64,000 nucleotides of DNA from Erwinia sp. SLM-02 (GCF_037450285.1 NZ_JAQISN010000001.1:992001-1056000); one strand, 5' to 3'; shown: positions 1 to 9,189, counted from the stretch's first letter. Numbers and translations: made by a program. The notes: generated by a model from the sequence alone, not told the origin.

Positions 1-651
1 AATAACCGCATTCCAGCTATTTTCTCCAGCGGCAATCGCGTTAGCGATCTGGCTCTGGAAGGTGGCATCGGTCACAATCGACAGGTGGGCCTGCAGAATA
101 TCATGCTCAACGCCGTGTTTAATTTCCAGTGCGGTGAGCTTTTCGTCTTTTAGCGTGGCTAACCCCGCCAGGAATAACCGCTTTTGCTGTTCGGCGCTAT
201 ATTCTCCACCCGGGTTGAACGCCAGCATTTCGCTTAAGGACAGGCTTTGGATCCGCACCGGCCTGGCAATCGCTACGCCGCCGCTGATGCGTGAGCCCTG
301 AATAAAATCGAGCCGGGTTTCCCGCAGGGAGCGCGGCAGATAACCCGCGGGTGACGGGGCTTCATCCTTCTGGGCGACCTCAAAAGTAGGCAGCTTTTTC
401 AGCAGCGCCCGCAGCTGCTTCGCCGCCGCCGCCGCATCTTCCCCGCTGAGCGATATTTCACAGGCGTCGTTGAATAAGGTATCGGTGGCGACCACCGAGA
501 GGGCGCTTTTTGCATTGCCCTGAATACCGCTGCGAATATTCCTCCAGCATACTTCAGACAGGAAAGTATTACACAGTCGTTCGATATGCCCTGCAGGCCG
601 GGCGTGAATGCCTTCATTCAGTTCACACTGGTACGCTATTATTTCTGACAT
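1..651 (-). CDS. Multiphosphoryl transfer protein (HPr + enzyme I N-domain), partial
   Basis: This reading frame is open to the left edge, so the C-terminus is missing. The N-terminus has the HPr active-site motif EGIHARPAG (phospho-acceptor His near residue 15), followed from about residue 125 by the helical part of a PTS enzyme I N-domain (GVEHDILQAHLSIV). It is a clear paralogue of the HPr-EI-IIA protein at 4081-5661, which starts with the same architecture. The start is chosen because GGGAG lies 5 bases upstream; an ATG one codon earlier is too close to it. It is transcribed away from the HAD phosphatase, behind CRP-like sites. Family role: passing phosphate from PEP to a sugar permease. 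Whether it carries the PEP-binding barrel and a IIA domain cannot be seen here. Confidence 0.85.
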   Translation of the reverse strand, partial: MSEIIAYQCELNEGIHARPAGHIERLCNTFLSEVCWRNIRSGIQGNAKSALSVVATDTLFNDACEISLSGEDAAAAAKQLRALLKKLPTFEVAQKDEAPSPAGYLPRSLRETRLDFIQGSRISGGVAIARPVRIQSLSLSEMLAFNPGGEYSAEQQKRLFLAGLATLKDEKLTALEIKHGVEHDILQAHLSIVTDATFQSQIANAIAAGENSWNAVI

Positions 652-753
652 CATCGCTCCCGATAATACTTTGGCAAATTCTGATTAAATTTCCTGGCAG
701 GTAAAAGTCTGCGCTTCATGTTTTATATCCTTCACCTTTGATGGCCGTCTTTG

Positions 754-819
754 AATAGAAAAAAAGTGACCTTTGCTCGAATAAAAAAGCAGGTTAATTA
801 TTTTGTGATCGCAATCATG
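754..819. promoter_or_regulatory. Shared PTS promoter block with CRP-like site
   Basis: A stretch of about 65 bp upstream of the left-edge PTS gene is closely matched upstream of the second PTS gene (5740-5804): an A-run, then GTSACCTTTRCTC, a second A-run, and ATTTTGTGA. Its right end is a CRP-like half-site pair, TGTGA at 804-808 and TCATG at 815-819, spaced by 6. The duplication suggests that both phosphotransferase genes answer to the same regulators, probably CRP and possibly the AraC-type protein encoded in the locus. CRP assignment rests on consensus match only. Confidence 0.55.
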
Positions 820-842
820 AAATTAAGTTGTGCGGAGTCGCC

Positions 843-858
843 TGTGATAATCATCACG
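843..858. promoter_or_regulatory. CRP-like site between PTS gene and HAD gene
   Basis: TGTGA, 6-bp spacer, TCACG: a near-consensus CRP half-site pair, between the divergent PTS gene and the HAD phosphatase gene. It fits catabolite control of a sugar-uptake locus. Consensus match only. Confidence 0.55.
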
Positions 859-980
859 TTTTTATTGATATCCCGATCGCGATAACATATTTTCTAATAA
901 GGTGACTTTCTTACTATTTAATAGCAGGGGGAATGGCGTACAGAATAATCACACTCTTTTATTATTACGTGGTAACAACG

Positions 981-1646
981 ATGCATTTTCGTGGGGTATT
1001 ACTGGATTTAGACGGCACATTGGTGAACTCGCTGGATTTTGTTGAGGCATCCTGGAGCGTGTGGGCCAATGAAAAGGGGCTGGAGCCGCGAGCGGTCTGC
1101 CATTATCTGCACGGTAAGCCGGCGATGAGCACGCTGCGCCACTTTATGCCCGGGGCCAGCGAACAAACGCTAATCGACGAATTTCTCGCGCTGGAAGCCT
1201 GGGAGGCCAGCCACACCGACGGCATCACCGCCGTTGACGGCGCGGTGGATTTTCTCCACCGGCTGGAGCGGAACCGGGTGCCCTGGGCCATCGTCACCTC
1301 CGGCTCGCTGAAAGTGGCCTCGGCGCGCATCCGACAGGTTGGCTTTCCGGAGCCGCCAGTGCTGGTGACCAGCGAAGATATTCAACACGGCAAGCCCCAC
1401 CCGGAACCGTTCCTGATCGGCGCCGCCCGGCTTGCCGTTTCTCCCGCCCGCTGCATCGCTTTTGAAGACTCCACCGCCGGTCTGCTTTCGGCCGCCGGGG
1501 CCGGGTGCGTGGTGGTTGAAGTCCTCACCCGCCAGTCGGTTGTTCACGACATCGACACCTGGCAAACCCTCAATCGCTATGGGGGACTGAACGTGACGCA
1601 GAAGGGGGAGGGGGAGTTTTTCCTGACTATTCAGGGGGAGCGTTAA
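981..1646 (+). CDS. HAD-family sugar phosphatase (YfbT/HxpA-like)
   Basis: A haloacid dehalogenase-like phosphatase of 221 residues, the usual length for the YfbT/YniC type. Motif I is DLDGTLVNS near the N-terminus (nucleophile and acid/base Asp), motif II is the Thr/Ser of VTSG, motif III the Lys of HGKPHPEP, and motif IV is AFEDSTAGL. Such enzymes dephosphorylate sugar phosphates such as sugar-6-phosphates. The ATG at 981 is preferred over one at 933, because family members begin directly before the FRGVLLDLDGT stretch and the upstream ATG has GGGGG only one base away. Its divergent position beside PTS genes suggests it hydrolyses the sugar phosphate made by that PTS; this is inference. Confidence 0.85.
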   Translation: MHFRGVLLDLDGTLVNSLDFVEASWSVWANEKGLEPRAVCHYLHGKPAMSTLRHFMPGASEQTLIDEFLALEAWEASHTDGITAVDGAVDFLHRLERNRVPWAIVTSGSLKVASARIRQVGFPEPPVLVTSEDIQHGKPHPEPFLIGAARLAVSPARCIAFEDSTAGLLSAAGAGCVVVEVLTRQSVVHDIDTWQTLNRYGGLNVTQKGEGEFFLTIQGER

Positions 1647-1715
1647 CGGGCATCGCAAACCCCCCTGGGGAATGCTATCCCCGGCAGAGCGTTGACGCCG
1701 CGCAGCGGGTGAACG

Positions 1716-1748
1716 ACGGCCACCCGGGTGCGCCGCTGGGATGGCCGT
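1716..1748. terminator. Inverted repeat between convergent genes
   Basis: ACGGCCA and TGGCCGT pair around a 19-base spacer between the converging HAD and IIB genes. It has no clear T-run, so it may be a weak bidirectional terminator or only a dispersed repeat. Confidence 0.3.
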
Positions 1749-1799
1749 GCTTCCGCGAGCCTTGATCTGCAACTGACTTCAGATCGATCTGCCCGCCTG

Positions 1800-2189
1800 C
1801 TACAGGTCGATCACGTTGCCTCGCGGCAGATTCAGCGACTTGCGCATGGCACCGATCACCTCGCCTGGCTTGAGCAGCAGCGAGTTAATGCAGACGTTCA
1901 GAATGCGGCAGCCGTCAAAGCGCAGGGGATTATCGATGGTGATATCGGAGGCGATAATGGTCAGTTCCGCTGCGAATATATCCTCGCTGGTAATTTTATT
2001 CTTCAGCCCCAGCACGCCCTGAGTCTCGATTTTTATCGCAAAACGATACTGCCTGGCCAGTTTCTCCAGCTGCTCCGCCGCCATATAGGTGTGCGCCACG
2101 CCGGTGGCGCAGGCGGTGACCGCCACAACGTGCAGATTACGTTCGCTGGAGAACGGCTGGATCTCCTCTCTTCCTGTCCGGATGGTCAT
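1800..2189 (-). CDS. PTS fructose-type EIIB component
   Basis: A 129-residue stand-alone fructose-family IIB protein. The phosphocysteine motif is TACATGVAHTYMAAE, with the active Cys at about residue 28, matching the C(P)TGIAHTxMAAE signature of Frv/Fry/Fru IIB domains. It would receive phosphate from the IIA domain of the 4081-5661 protein and pass it to the sugar bound by the IIC membrane protein (3039-4058). Its ATG overlaps the stop codon of the AraC gene (ATGA), so it is the last gene of a four-gene operon. The first 17 residues precede the usual domain start and may be a short extension. The substrate cannot be read from sequence. Confidence 0.88.
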   Translation of the reverse strand: MTIRTGREEIQPFSSERNLHVVAVTACATGVAHTYMAAEQLEKLARQYRFAIKIETQGVLGLKNKITSEDIFAAELTIIASDITIDNPLRFDGCRILNVCINSLLLKPGEVIGAMRKSLNLPRGNVIDL

Positions 2190-3037
2190 AAGCCTGCTCC
2201 CTTATTTTTGCGCCGGTATTCCAGCGGCGTACAGTCGTTGATATCGCGAAATACCTTGCAGAAATAGTTGGTATCGGTGAAACCGCACTGCTCCGAAAGC
2301 TCGTTGATTTTGAGATTGGTACCGATCAGCAGCGCTTTGGATCGCGTAATGCGGGCCAGCTTGAGATATTCATTAAACTTCACGTCTGACTCCCTGGAAA
2401 ACAGACGCGACAGATAGCCGGGGGAAATATTAAACGTCTCGGCGACGCTTTCCCGGCTAATGTCCGTATGGTAGTGGCTGTCGATATGGCTCTTGATGTC
2501 ATCCAGCAGTGAGTATGGCCGCTGGTTAACCAGGCCATCGGTAATTTGATACAGCAGATCGTTAATCAGCGCGTAGACCACGTGGGCAAACGTTTCGCCG
2601 GTGGTATCCTGCGACCACGCCAGTGACTCGGCGAGATCGAGCAGCCGGTCGCGGACCGTGCTGCTGGAGTTTTGCAGGTTGTACTTCTCCACTTCTTTAA
2701 ACTGCGTGCCGTCCCAGTTGCTGATGCTGAAGCCCACATCCTGCTTCCAGAAGACGATCGACATGCAGATCACCGGGCTTTCCCACTGCGGCGAGTTCCA
2801 GCTGTTGGCGGGAATGTAGGTAATGGTGCCGACCGGGCGTTCATATTTCACGATGCGGTCCGCCCCCTTGGGCAGCAGCATGCTGAGCGCGCCCTTCACC
2901 GTCAGCTCGATGCGCGGTACGTGCAGATAGTAGGCCATCGCCGGCGGATTCGCGTTGCCGTTGGCCACCAGCACGCTGTCGTTTATCGCGCCCTGGCCGC
3001 TGAATTCACTGAGAATAGACTGAATAAACGTGCCCAT
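2186..3037 (-). CDS. AraC-family transcriptional regulator inside the PTS operon
   Basis: 283 residues. The C-terminal third (about 185-283) is a canonical AraC/XylS double helix-turn-helix: the ESVAETFNISPGYLSRLFSRE helix pair, then INELSEQCGFTDTNYFCKVFRD and the closing PLEYRR. The N-terminal part is an unrecognised ligand or effector domain, perhaps of the AraC cupin type. It lies between the IIC and IIB genes, 1 base after IIC and overlapping IIB by 4 bases, so it is translated with the transporter. It probably activates this operon, with the shared promoter block at 754-819 and 5740-5804 as candidate target; this is inference. Confidence 0.88.
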   Translation of the reverse strand: MGTFIQSILSEFSGQGAINDSVLVANGNANPPAMAYYLHVPRIELTVKGALSMLLPKGADRIVKYERPVGTITYIPANSWNSPQWESPVICMSIVFWKQDVGFSISNWDGTQFKEVEKYNLQNSSSTVRDRLLDLAESLAWSQDTTGETFAHVVYALINDLLYQITDGLVNQRPYSLLDDIKSHIDSHYHTDISRESVAETFNISPGYLSRLFSRESDVKFNEYLKLARITRSKALLIGTNLKINELSEQCGFTDTNYFCKVFRDINDCTPLEYRRKNKGAGL

Positions 3038-3038
3038 A

Positions 3039-4058
3039 TTATGCCCGCGGTTTAATAACGGTTTTCAGAACCTTCACCGCCACGGCGGTGGCAACGGTCC
3101 CGGCGATCACCGAAACGATATAGCCAAAATGATTACCCACCACCGGTAAGACGATAAGCCCGCCCCAGGGGGCGGCATTGGTGGCACCAAACCACAGTGA
3201 GAGGACCGCCGCCACCGCGCTGCCGAACATAATGGCCGGGATCACCCTGACCGGATCGGCCGCCGCAAAGGGGATCGCCCCTTCGGTAATGCCCATAAAG
3301 CCCATAATCACCGCGGGCTTCCCGGCCTCGCGCTCCACATCATTAAAGATGTCTTTAAACAGAAAGGTCGCCAGCGCCAGCCCCAGCGGCGGCGTGCAAT
3401 CGGCGGCGGCAACGGCGGCCATCAGCTGCGGATTGGTGGAGATCAGGGCCACGGCGAAGAAAAACGCGGTTTTGTTCATCGGGCCGCCCATATCGACGGC
3501 GATCATGCAGCCCAGAACGGTGCCGAGAATAATAAACGACGTGCCCTGCATATTGCCCAGCCAGGCGCTCAGCCACTTCATCAGCCCGGCGATCGGATCG
3601 CCAATAATGTAATAAACCGCCATACCGGTAATAAACGTACCGAGCAGCGGGATAATGAAGATAGGCAGCACCATGCGCAGAAAGCTGGGGATCCGCAGCC
3701 GGGCAATCAGACTGAGCAGCAGCCAGACCACCATTCCGGCGATGATCCCGGAGAACATGCCGCCCAGGAATCCGGCCCCCATCTGCCAGGCCATCAGTCC
3801 GCCAATCGCCCCGGGAGCCAGCCCCGGCTTATCCACCATCGACCAGGCAATAAACCCCGACAGCATCGGAATAAACAGGGTCAGACCGGCGAGGCCGATT
3901 TGCGACATCGCCTTGAGAAAGCCGTGGTCGGGCACGGCGGCTTTTTCGTTGAACATCACCGCCAGCGCCAGTAAAACCCCCCCGGCCACCACGAAAGGCA
4001 CCATATACGACACGCCGGTCATAAAATGCCGTTTGGTATTTTTTAATATTTTTATCAT
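3039..4058 (-). CDS. PTS fructose-type EIIC permease
   Basis: 339 residues of almost entirely hydrophobic segments, the usual length of a separate fructose-family IIC permease. The stretch MGFMGITEGAIPFAAADP is the conserved GITEGAIPF loop of the Fru/Frv/Fry family that forms the sugar-binding site, and the N-terminal KRHFMTGVSYMVPFVVAGG is the family start. It transports and phosphorylates a hexose-type sugar together with IIB (1800-2189). A GAGG ribosome-binding site precedes the ATG. It is second in the operon after the HPr-EI-IIA gene. Confidence 0.9.
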   Translation of the reverse strand: MIKILKNTKRHFMTGVSYMVPFVVAGGVLLALAVMFNEKAAVPDHGFLKAMSQIGLAGLTLFIPMLSGFIAWSMVDKPGLAPGAIGGLMAWQMGAGFLGGMFSGIIAGMVVWLLLSLIARLRIPSFLRMVLPIFIIPLLGTFITGMAVYYIIGDPIAGLMKWLSAWLGNMQGTSFIILGTVLGCMIAVDMGGPMNKTAFFFAVALISTNPQLMAAVAAADCTPPLGLALATFLFKDIFNDVEREAGKPAVIMGFMGITEGAIPFAAADPVRVIPAIMFGSAVAAVLSLWFGATNAAPWGGLIVLPVVGNHFGYIVSVIAGTVATAVAVKVLKTVIKPRA

Positions 4059-4080
4059 GTCAGCCTCGTAACGTGGGTGC

Positions 4081-5661
4081 TCAGCAGGCCAGAGTTTGGG
4101 ATATCAACGTGTAAAGCGCTTCCGGGCCGTTCGCCTGTTTAATCCGGCTGACAAATTCATCGTTCATAAGCATGCGCGCCAGGGTGGAGAAATGTTTCAT
4201 ATGCGCGTTATCCTGCGCGGTTTGACTGATTGTCAGCATAAACAGGGTGTCCACCATCACGCCGCCCCAGGCAATCGGCTGCCGCAGCGTCGCCACGCTG
4301 AGGGTGGAGTCGTGGATAGCGTCGGTCCGCGCGTGGGGGATGGCAAAACCCGAGCCGACCACGGTGGGAAACGGCACTTCCCGCGCCCAGATATCATCGC
4401 AGAGCTTATCCCGCGCGTCGGTGCGCCGCTGCAGCCACAGGTTATCCACCATCATCTTAATCGCCTCGTTTTTATCGCGGGCGTCCATCCGCCATAAGAT
4501 CATCTCCGCGGTCAGCAGGGGGGTTTCCCCCACCCTGGCGCTGTCTTTCCCCAGCGCGGTGTTGACCCGCAGCCGCTGCATCTCCTCCTGAACGGCAATT
4601 TCCTGGCGGTAGTAGCGCAGCACGTTCTCATCCGGGTGGACGATCAGAATGCCGGATCCGGCGTCGATGACGACTGGCCGTTCTGCATCCAGCGTCAGTT
4701 CGGTGAAATCGACATCGGCCAGGGTGGGTATACCCAGCCAGCGGGCCAGTATCGCCGTGTGGGAGGTTTTGCCGGTGGATGACAGCACCAGACCCACCAG
4801 CCGGCTTCTGTCCAGCGCCAGCAAAAGGCTGGGGGTCAGATGGCTGGCGAAGACAATCGCCGGTTCGGTGAGCAGCAGCGGGCGATGGCCCAGCGCCCGT
4901 TCACCATAGGCCGCACCGATCAGCTGCGTGGCGATATCGAGCAGATCGAGCGTGCGTTCCTGCAGGTAGTGACTGGACGATTTCTCAAGCTGCTCGCAAA
5001 CGTCCAGCGACACCCGGACGATGGCCGACCAGGCGTTCATCCCGCCGTTAAGATAACCGATCGTTGCCTCCTGAAACTCACCGTCGTCAATCAGTGTGAG
5101 GTGCGCCGCAATCAGGTCGTGCTCAATCCCCCGGGTTTGACGGAGGGCGCGCTGTTTCTCCCCGCGCAGTGAGGCCAGCCCGGCAAGGAAACGGGCCGTT
5201 TCGTTCCCGATACCGTCGGCCTGCCCGGGAGTGCGGTCAATAAGGTCGGCGAAGGTCAGGCTTTGCATCACCTGCGGCCGGGCCTTGGCGACACCCTGAT
5301 GCAGGCGGGTTCCCTGAATGACCTGCGGGTTCAGCTCCCGCAGGCAGCGGGGCAGGTAACCCTGGCTGACAACCGGTTCGGTGTGCAGGCTGAAGGTAGG
5401 GAGATCGGCCAGCAGCGCGCGCAGCCGGGCCGCCGCCTGCTGTTCATCCTTTCCGCTCAGGGTAATGCGGCATTCATCGTTGAGCAGCGTGTCGCTGGCA
5501 ATCAGCGAGAGGGCGCTTTTCGCATTCGCCCGCAGCCCCGTGCGGGTGTTTTCCCAGTCGATAGCGGCCTGAAACAGATTGCACAGCCGGGCGATATAGC
5601 CTGCGGGCCGGGCATGGATCCCTTCATTAAGCTCGCATAACCAGGTGATTGAAACCGCCAT
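4081..5661 (-). CDS. HPr-enzyme I(N)-IIA fusion lacking the PEP-binding domain
   Basis: 526 residues from an ATG with AGGAG at good spacing. About 1-95 is HPr (His in EGIHARPAG). About 120-350 is the enzyme I N-domain, with the phospho-His loop TGKTSHTAILARWLGIPT. About 375-526 is a fructose-type IIA domain, with the phospho-His in VVGSGFAIPHART. FryA/PtsA-type proteins are about 830 residues because they also carry the enzyme I C-terminal PEP-binding barrel; here the sequence runs from the enzyme I N-domain directly into IIA. As it stands it cannot take phosphate from PEP itself and should depend on another enzyme I, possibly the paralogue at the left edge. It is first gene of the operon with IIC, AraC and IIB. 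Confidence 0.88.
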   Translation of the reverse strand: MAVSITWLCELNEGIHARPAGYIARLCNLFQAAIDWENTRTGLRANAKSALSLIASDTLLNDECRITLSGKDEQQAAARLRALLADLPTFSLHTEPVVSQGYLPRCLRELNPQVIQGTRLHQGVAKARPQVMQSLTFADLIDRTPGQADGIGNETARFLAGLASLRGEKQRALRQTRGIEHDLIAAHLTLIDDGEFQEATIGYLNGGMNAWSAIVRVSLDVCEQLEKSSSHYLQERTLDLLDIATQLIGAAYGERALGHRPLLLTEPAIVFASHLTPSLLLALDRSRLVGLVLSSTGKTSHTAILARWLGIPTLADVDFTELTLDAERPVVIDAGSGILIVHPDENVLRYYRQEIAVQEEMQRLRVNTALGKDSARVGETPLLTAEMILWRMDARDKNEAIKMMVDNLWLQRRTDARDKLCDDIWAREVPFPTVVGSGFAIPHARTDAIHDSTLSVATLRQPIAWGGVMVDTLFMLTISQTAQDNAHMKHFSTLARMLMNDEFVSRIKQANGPEALYTLISQTLAC

Positions 5662-5739
5662 CCCGACTCCTGAGCGTGTGTGCAAACCAAAATTTGTAGA
5701 ACAGGTTTGCTATCTTTCCCTGTTAACCCAGACGATGAC

Positions 5740-5804
5740 ATAGCAAAAAAGTCACCTTTACTCTAAAAAAGTGGACTGATTGTTATTTTGTGACTTTTAT
5801 CATA
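5740..5804. promoter_or_regulatory. PTS operon promoter block with CRP-like site
   Basis: Second copy of the block described at 754-819, about 80 bp upstream of the HPr-EI-IIA gene. It ends in TGTGA (5789-5793) and TCATA (5800-5804), a CRP-like pair with 6-bp spacing. Confidence 0.5.
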
Positions 5805-5879
5805 TTTATTGCGGCGGGCAGGATTTGTTAGTGTGTTGATTGTAGAAGGGATTGTTATATCGTTGCGGGTGGAGTGGTT

Positions 5880-5895
5880 TGTGAGGCTGGTCACA
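5880..5895. promoter_or_regulatory. Consensus CRP site
   Basis: TGTGA, six bases, TCACA: an exact CRP core palindrome, about 220 bp upstream of the PTS operon. It could act on that operon; no other gene starts nearby. Confidence 0.6.
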
Positions 5896-5905
5896 AAATT
5901 AAAGA

Positions 5906-5936
5906 AGGTGACATCTCGGGATGGGAAATGTCACCT
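5906..5936. terminator. Hairpin after the monooxygenase gene
   Basis: AGGTGACAT and ATGTCACCT form a 9-bp stem 14 bases beyond the stop of the minus-strand monooxygenase gene. There is no strong T-run. The same AGGTGAC word occurs in the PTS promoter blocks, so a regulator site is an alternative. Confidence 0.4.
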
Positions 5937-5949
5937 GTGAAGAGGGCTA

Positions 5950-6252
5950 TTATTTTGTCGCCGGGCTCACCACGGTATCCATCAAAACAATCCGCCCGTC
6001 CTGCCGCTGATACTGATTGATAGCGGGGACCAGCCGCTGAAAATGCTCCGTGGCACAGTGTACATCCAGCGCCGCGCGGTCCGGCCACTCTTCGATAAAG
6101 ATAAAGTGCCCCGGATCTTTCTCATCGATAAACAGATCGTAAGCAATACACAGCGGTTCTTGTTTCGTGGCGGCAACCAGCTCGCGGTACAGCGGCAGCA
6201 CGGTTTCGATATGTTCAGGTTTAATAAAGTCTTCAGCGATCACTTTTAGCAT
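5950..6252 (-). CDS. Antibiotic biosynthesis monooxygenase (ABM) domain protein, YgiN-like
   Basis: 100 residues forming one ABM ferredoxin-like domain, the size of YgiN-type quinol monooxygenases. Conserved features include the opening MLKVIAEDFIKPEH, the central YDLFIDEKDPGHFIFIEEWPD strand and a HCATEHFQRL helix. The frame is open upstream to 6465, but the ATG at 6252 has AGGAGG 7 bases before it and matches the family start. Proteins of this type dimerise and oxidise quinols or similar small molecules; the substrate here is unknown. The neighbouring minus-strand LysR gene could share transcription, but there is a 222-bp gap. Confidence 0.85.
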   Translation of the reverse strand: MLKVIAEDFIKPEHIETVLPLYRELVAATKQEPLCIAYDLFIDEKDPGHFIFIEEWPDRAALDVHCATEHFQRLVPAINQYQRQDGRIVLMDTVVSPATK

Positions 6253-6474
6253 TTGGGCCTCCTGGCAGATATGAGCAGAAACTATGGGGTAAAAGAGTTG
6301 CTCCGGCAAGTTGCTGATGCCTGTATTGCATCTTGAATTTAGCGTATTCCGCGTAAGCAACGGGAGCTGCGTAACGCTAAACCGAAAGGTAGAATTTTGA
6401 TCGATTAAGTGTCGGTCTGACTTCTCTGGATCGTCCAACATTGAAATAAGCCACATCGCAGGCAAATCTTTCCA

Positions 6475-7365
6475 TCACCCCTCCGAATTGCGTTCCTTCA
6501 TGTAGCGCCAGAAGCGCTCTGCCGTCAGATTCAAACGCGCGCCGGAGCGATAAACATACGCCGAAATCTTCAGAGTAAGGCCAGGGTCCATAATCGCGAG
6601 TCTCTTCTCTTCCAGCTCGCGCTGAATCGAGTAATCAGGCAGCCAGCCAACGGCGTCGCCCTTCAGGATCATTCTTTTCAGCAGCTCACTCATCGAGGAA
6701 ACAAAAGTCAGAAGAAAGGTGGTGTTTGGTATGCGATCGATCACCTGATTAACCTGACGCCCCATGTAGCTGTCATTGGCATATTTGACCAGCGGCAGCG
6801 GGTCACCGTTCATCGAGAATAACGGTGTGCCGTCAGGGGCGCAGGGGGATACCAGGTGCAGAGACGAATCGAAGATTTTATGATTGATAAACGGGTAATT
6901 CATCAGCTCTTCGTTATAAAACGAGAGGATAAAATCACTTTTCCCCTCCTTCAGATTAAACACCGCATCGTTGACGTTAATCGATTCAACGAAGAACACC
7001 TTATCCGGGCTGTCGCGGTATTCTGCTAACAGATCGGGCAGCAGCAGAACGGAAAGCGACGGGGCGGCATCAATGCGGATGCTCTGCTTCAGCTTATCTT
7101 CGCCCTTGATGCGGCTAATCTGGAAGTCCATATCGTCGAGCATATTCCTGGCATAGCCGACGAATATTCTGCCCTGCGGCGTTAACTGGGGGGGATTCAC
7201 ATTGCGGTTGAAGACGCTGAAACCCAGGTTGGACTCCAGTGACTGAATTCTTCTGCTGAAGGAGGATTGCGAAATATTTCGTTTCTCTGCCGCAAGGGTA
7301 AAGCTGCGGCACTCTTCCAGCGCAATCACATCATAAAGCCACTTTACCTCGAGATTACTTAGCAC
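6475..7365 (-). CDS. LysR-family transcriptional regulator
   Basis: 296 residues, standard LysR length. The N-terminal winged helix-turn-helix is clear (LEECRSFTLAAEKRNISQSSFSRRIQSLE, about residues 14-42), followed by the linker helix and a periplasmic-binding-protein-like effector domain. It is divergent from pckA with about 155 bp between them, and may regulate its own gene or the ABM gene downstream. Control of pckA is not expected from E. coli knowledge. The closest named relative cannot be decided from sequence alone. Confidence 0.9.
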   Translation of the reverse strand: MLSNLEVKWLYDVIALEECRSFTLAAEKRNISQSSFSRRIQSLESNLGFSVFNRNVNPPQLTPQGRIFVGYARNMLDDMDFQISRIKGEDKLKQSIRIDAAPSLSVLLLPDLLAEYRDSPDKVFFVESINVNDAVFNLKEGKSDFILSFYNEELMNYPFINHKIFDSSLHLVSPCAPDGTPLFSMNGDPLPLVKYANDSYMGRQVNQVIDRIPNTTFLLTFVSSMSELLKRMILKGDAVGWLPDYSIQRELEEKRLAIMDPGLTLKISAYVYRSGARLNLTAERFWRYMKERNSEG

Positions 7366-7520
7366 TTCTCTGCTCCGATTTCAGCCCTAATCGCTATGCA
7401 ATTTTTACATGACGGATGATTTAAATGCAATTTCTGCATCACAAAGCCGGTGTTACTATCCGCTCCATCATGAGGTCGGCTGCTGCCACCTCGCCATTCA
7501 TCCAATGAGTCAGGTATTTT

Positions 7521-9149
7521 ATGAGCGCCATTCAATCTGTCATGCAACATCTCGCAAGCCTTGGCATCAAAGATGTTAGCGAGGTGGTCTATAACCCGGA
7601 TTATGAACTGCTCTTCGAACATGAAACCGCCGCCAACCTTGAGGGGCCAGCTCGCGGTACGATGACGACGTCTGGCGCAGTGACGGTGGATACCGGCGAG
7701 TTCACCGGCCGTTCCCCACGCGACAAGTACATCGTCCGCGACGACGTGACCCGTCATACCCTGTGGTGGTCTGATGCCGGTACGGGCCGTAACGATAACA
7801 AACCGATGTCCGCTGACGTGTGGGCGCACCTGAAAACGCGGGTTGCCGACTACCTGTCGCAGAAAGCGCTGTACATCGTTGATGCCTGGTGCGGTGCCAG
7901 CGCGGATACCCGCCTGGCGGTACGCTTTGTGACGGAAGTGGCGTGGCAGGCGCACTTTGTCAAAAACATGTTTATCGCCCCCACCGACGAGGAGCTGGCA
8001 GACTTTACCCCGGACTTCACGGTGATTAACGGCGCGGGATGTGTGAATCCGCAATGGCAGGAGCAAGGGCTTAACTCCGAGAACTTCGTTGCCTTCAACC
8101 TGACGGAAAATATCCAGCTGATTGGCGGTACCTGGTACGGCGGCGAGATGAAAAAAGGGATGTTCTCCGTGATGAACTACCTGCTGCCGCTGAAGGGGAT
8201 CGCGTCCATGCACTGCTCGGCAAACCGGGGTGAAAAGGGCGATGTGGCGCTGTTCTTTGGCCTTTCCGGCACCGGGAAAACCACGCTCTCGACCGATCCG
8301 CGCCGCCAGCTGATTGGCGATGATGAGCACGGCTGGGATGCAGACGGCGTATTCAACTTTGAGGGCGGCTGCTATGCCAAGACCATCAATCTGAAGGCGG
8401 AGTCCGAACCGGAAATTTATGGCGCCATCCGCCGTAACGCACTGCTGGAAAACGTGGTGGTCAGGGACGATGGCAGCGTGGATTATGCCGACGGCAGCAA
8501 AACCGAGAACACGCGCGTCTCCTATCCGCTGTCGCATATCGAGAATATCGTGCTGCCGGTTTCCCGCGCCGGTCATCCTTCACGCATTATCTTCCTGGCG
8601 GCGGATGGGTTTGGCGTGCTGCCGCCGGTTTCCCGCCTGACGCCGGAGCAGATGCAGTACCACTTCCTGTCCGGTTTCACCTCCAAGCTTGCCGGCACCG
8701 AGCGCGGGATTACCGCCCCAACGCCGACCTTCTCGGCCTGCTACGGCGCGGCTTTCCTGCTGCTGCACCCAACGCAGTATGCCGATGTGCTGCAGGAGAA
8801 GGTCGCGCAGAGCGGTGCGGAAGTCTGGCTGGTGAATACCGGCTGGAACGGCGCGGGTCAGCGCCTGTCGCTGAAAGATACGCGCCAGATCGTCAACGCC
8901 ATCCTGGAAGGCGAAACGGGCGCACTGCGCGAGGAAGCGCTGCCGATCTTTGGCCTCGCCATTCCGCAGGAGATTGCCGGTGTGGATGTGGCCACCCTCG
9001 ATCCGCGTAACGCCTGGGCATCCCCGGCGCAGTGGCAGGAAGCCGCAGAGAAGCTGGCGCAGCTGTTTATCAGTAACTTCAAACAGTACAGCGGCAACGA
9101 GGCCGGTGTGCGTATTGCCCAGGCAGGGCCGCGACTGGCGCAGGGCTGA
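7521..9149 (+). CDS. pckA: Phosphoenolpyruvate carboxykinase (ATP)
   Basis: 542 residues, against about 540 for E. coli PckA. It decarboxylates and phosphorylates oxaloacetate to PEP with ATP, the first step of gluconeogenesis, in the cytosol. Visible signatures are the P-loop [11 protein letters not shown] (about residues 249-259), the preceding metal and substrate segment MHCSANRG, the [10 protein letters not shown] motif with metal-binding Asp, and the substrate Arg loop TGRSPRDKY near the N-terminus. The ATG fits the family start. A stem-loop terminator follows, so it is monocistronic. In E. coli pckA lies next to envZ-ompR; that neighbourhood is not kept here. Confidence 0.97.
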   Translation: MSAIQSVMQHLASLGIKDVSEVVYNPDYELLFEHETAANLEGPARGTMTTSGAVTVDTGEFTGRSPRDKYIVRDDVTRHTLWWSDAGTGRNDNKPMSADVWAHLKTRVADYLSQKALYIVDAWCGASADTRLAVRFVTEVAWQAHFVKNMFIAPTDEELADFTPDFTVINGAGCVNPQWQEQGLNSENFVAFNLTENIQLIGGTWYGGEMKKGMFSVMNYLLPLKGIASMHCSANRGEKGDVALFFGLSGTGKTTLSTDPRRQLIGDDEHGWDADGVFNFEGGCYAKTINLKAESEPEIYGAIRRNALLENVVVRDDGSVDYADGSKTENTRVSYPLSHIENIVLPVSRAGHPSRIIFLAADGFGVLPPVSRLTPEQMQYHFLSGFTSKLAGTERGITAPTPTFSACYGAAFLLLHPTQYADVLQEKVAQSGAEVWLVNTGWNGAGQRLSLKDTRQIVNAILEGETGALREEALPIFGLAIPQEIAGVDVATLDPRNAWASPAQWQEAAEKLAQLFISNFKQYSGNEAGVRIAQAGPRLAQG

Positions 9150-9189
9150 GCTTAGCGCAGTTTGTAAGAGGTTGATGCCTGACCGATCC

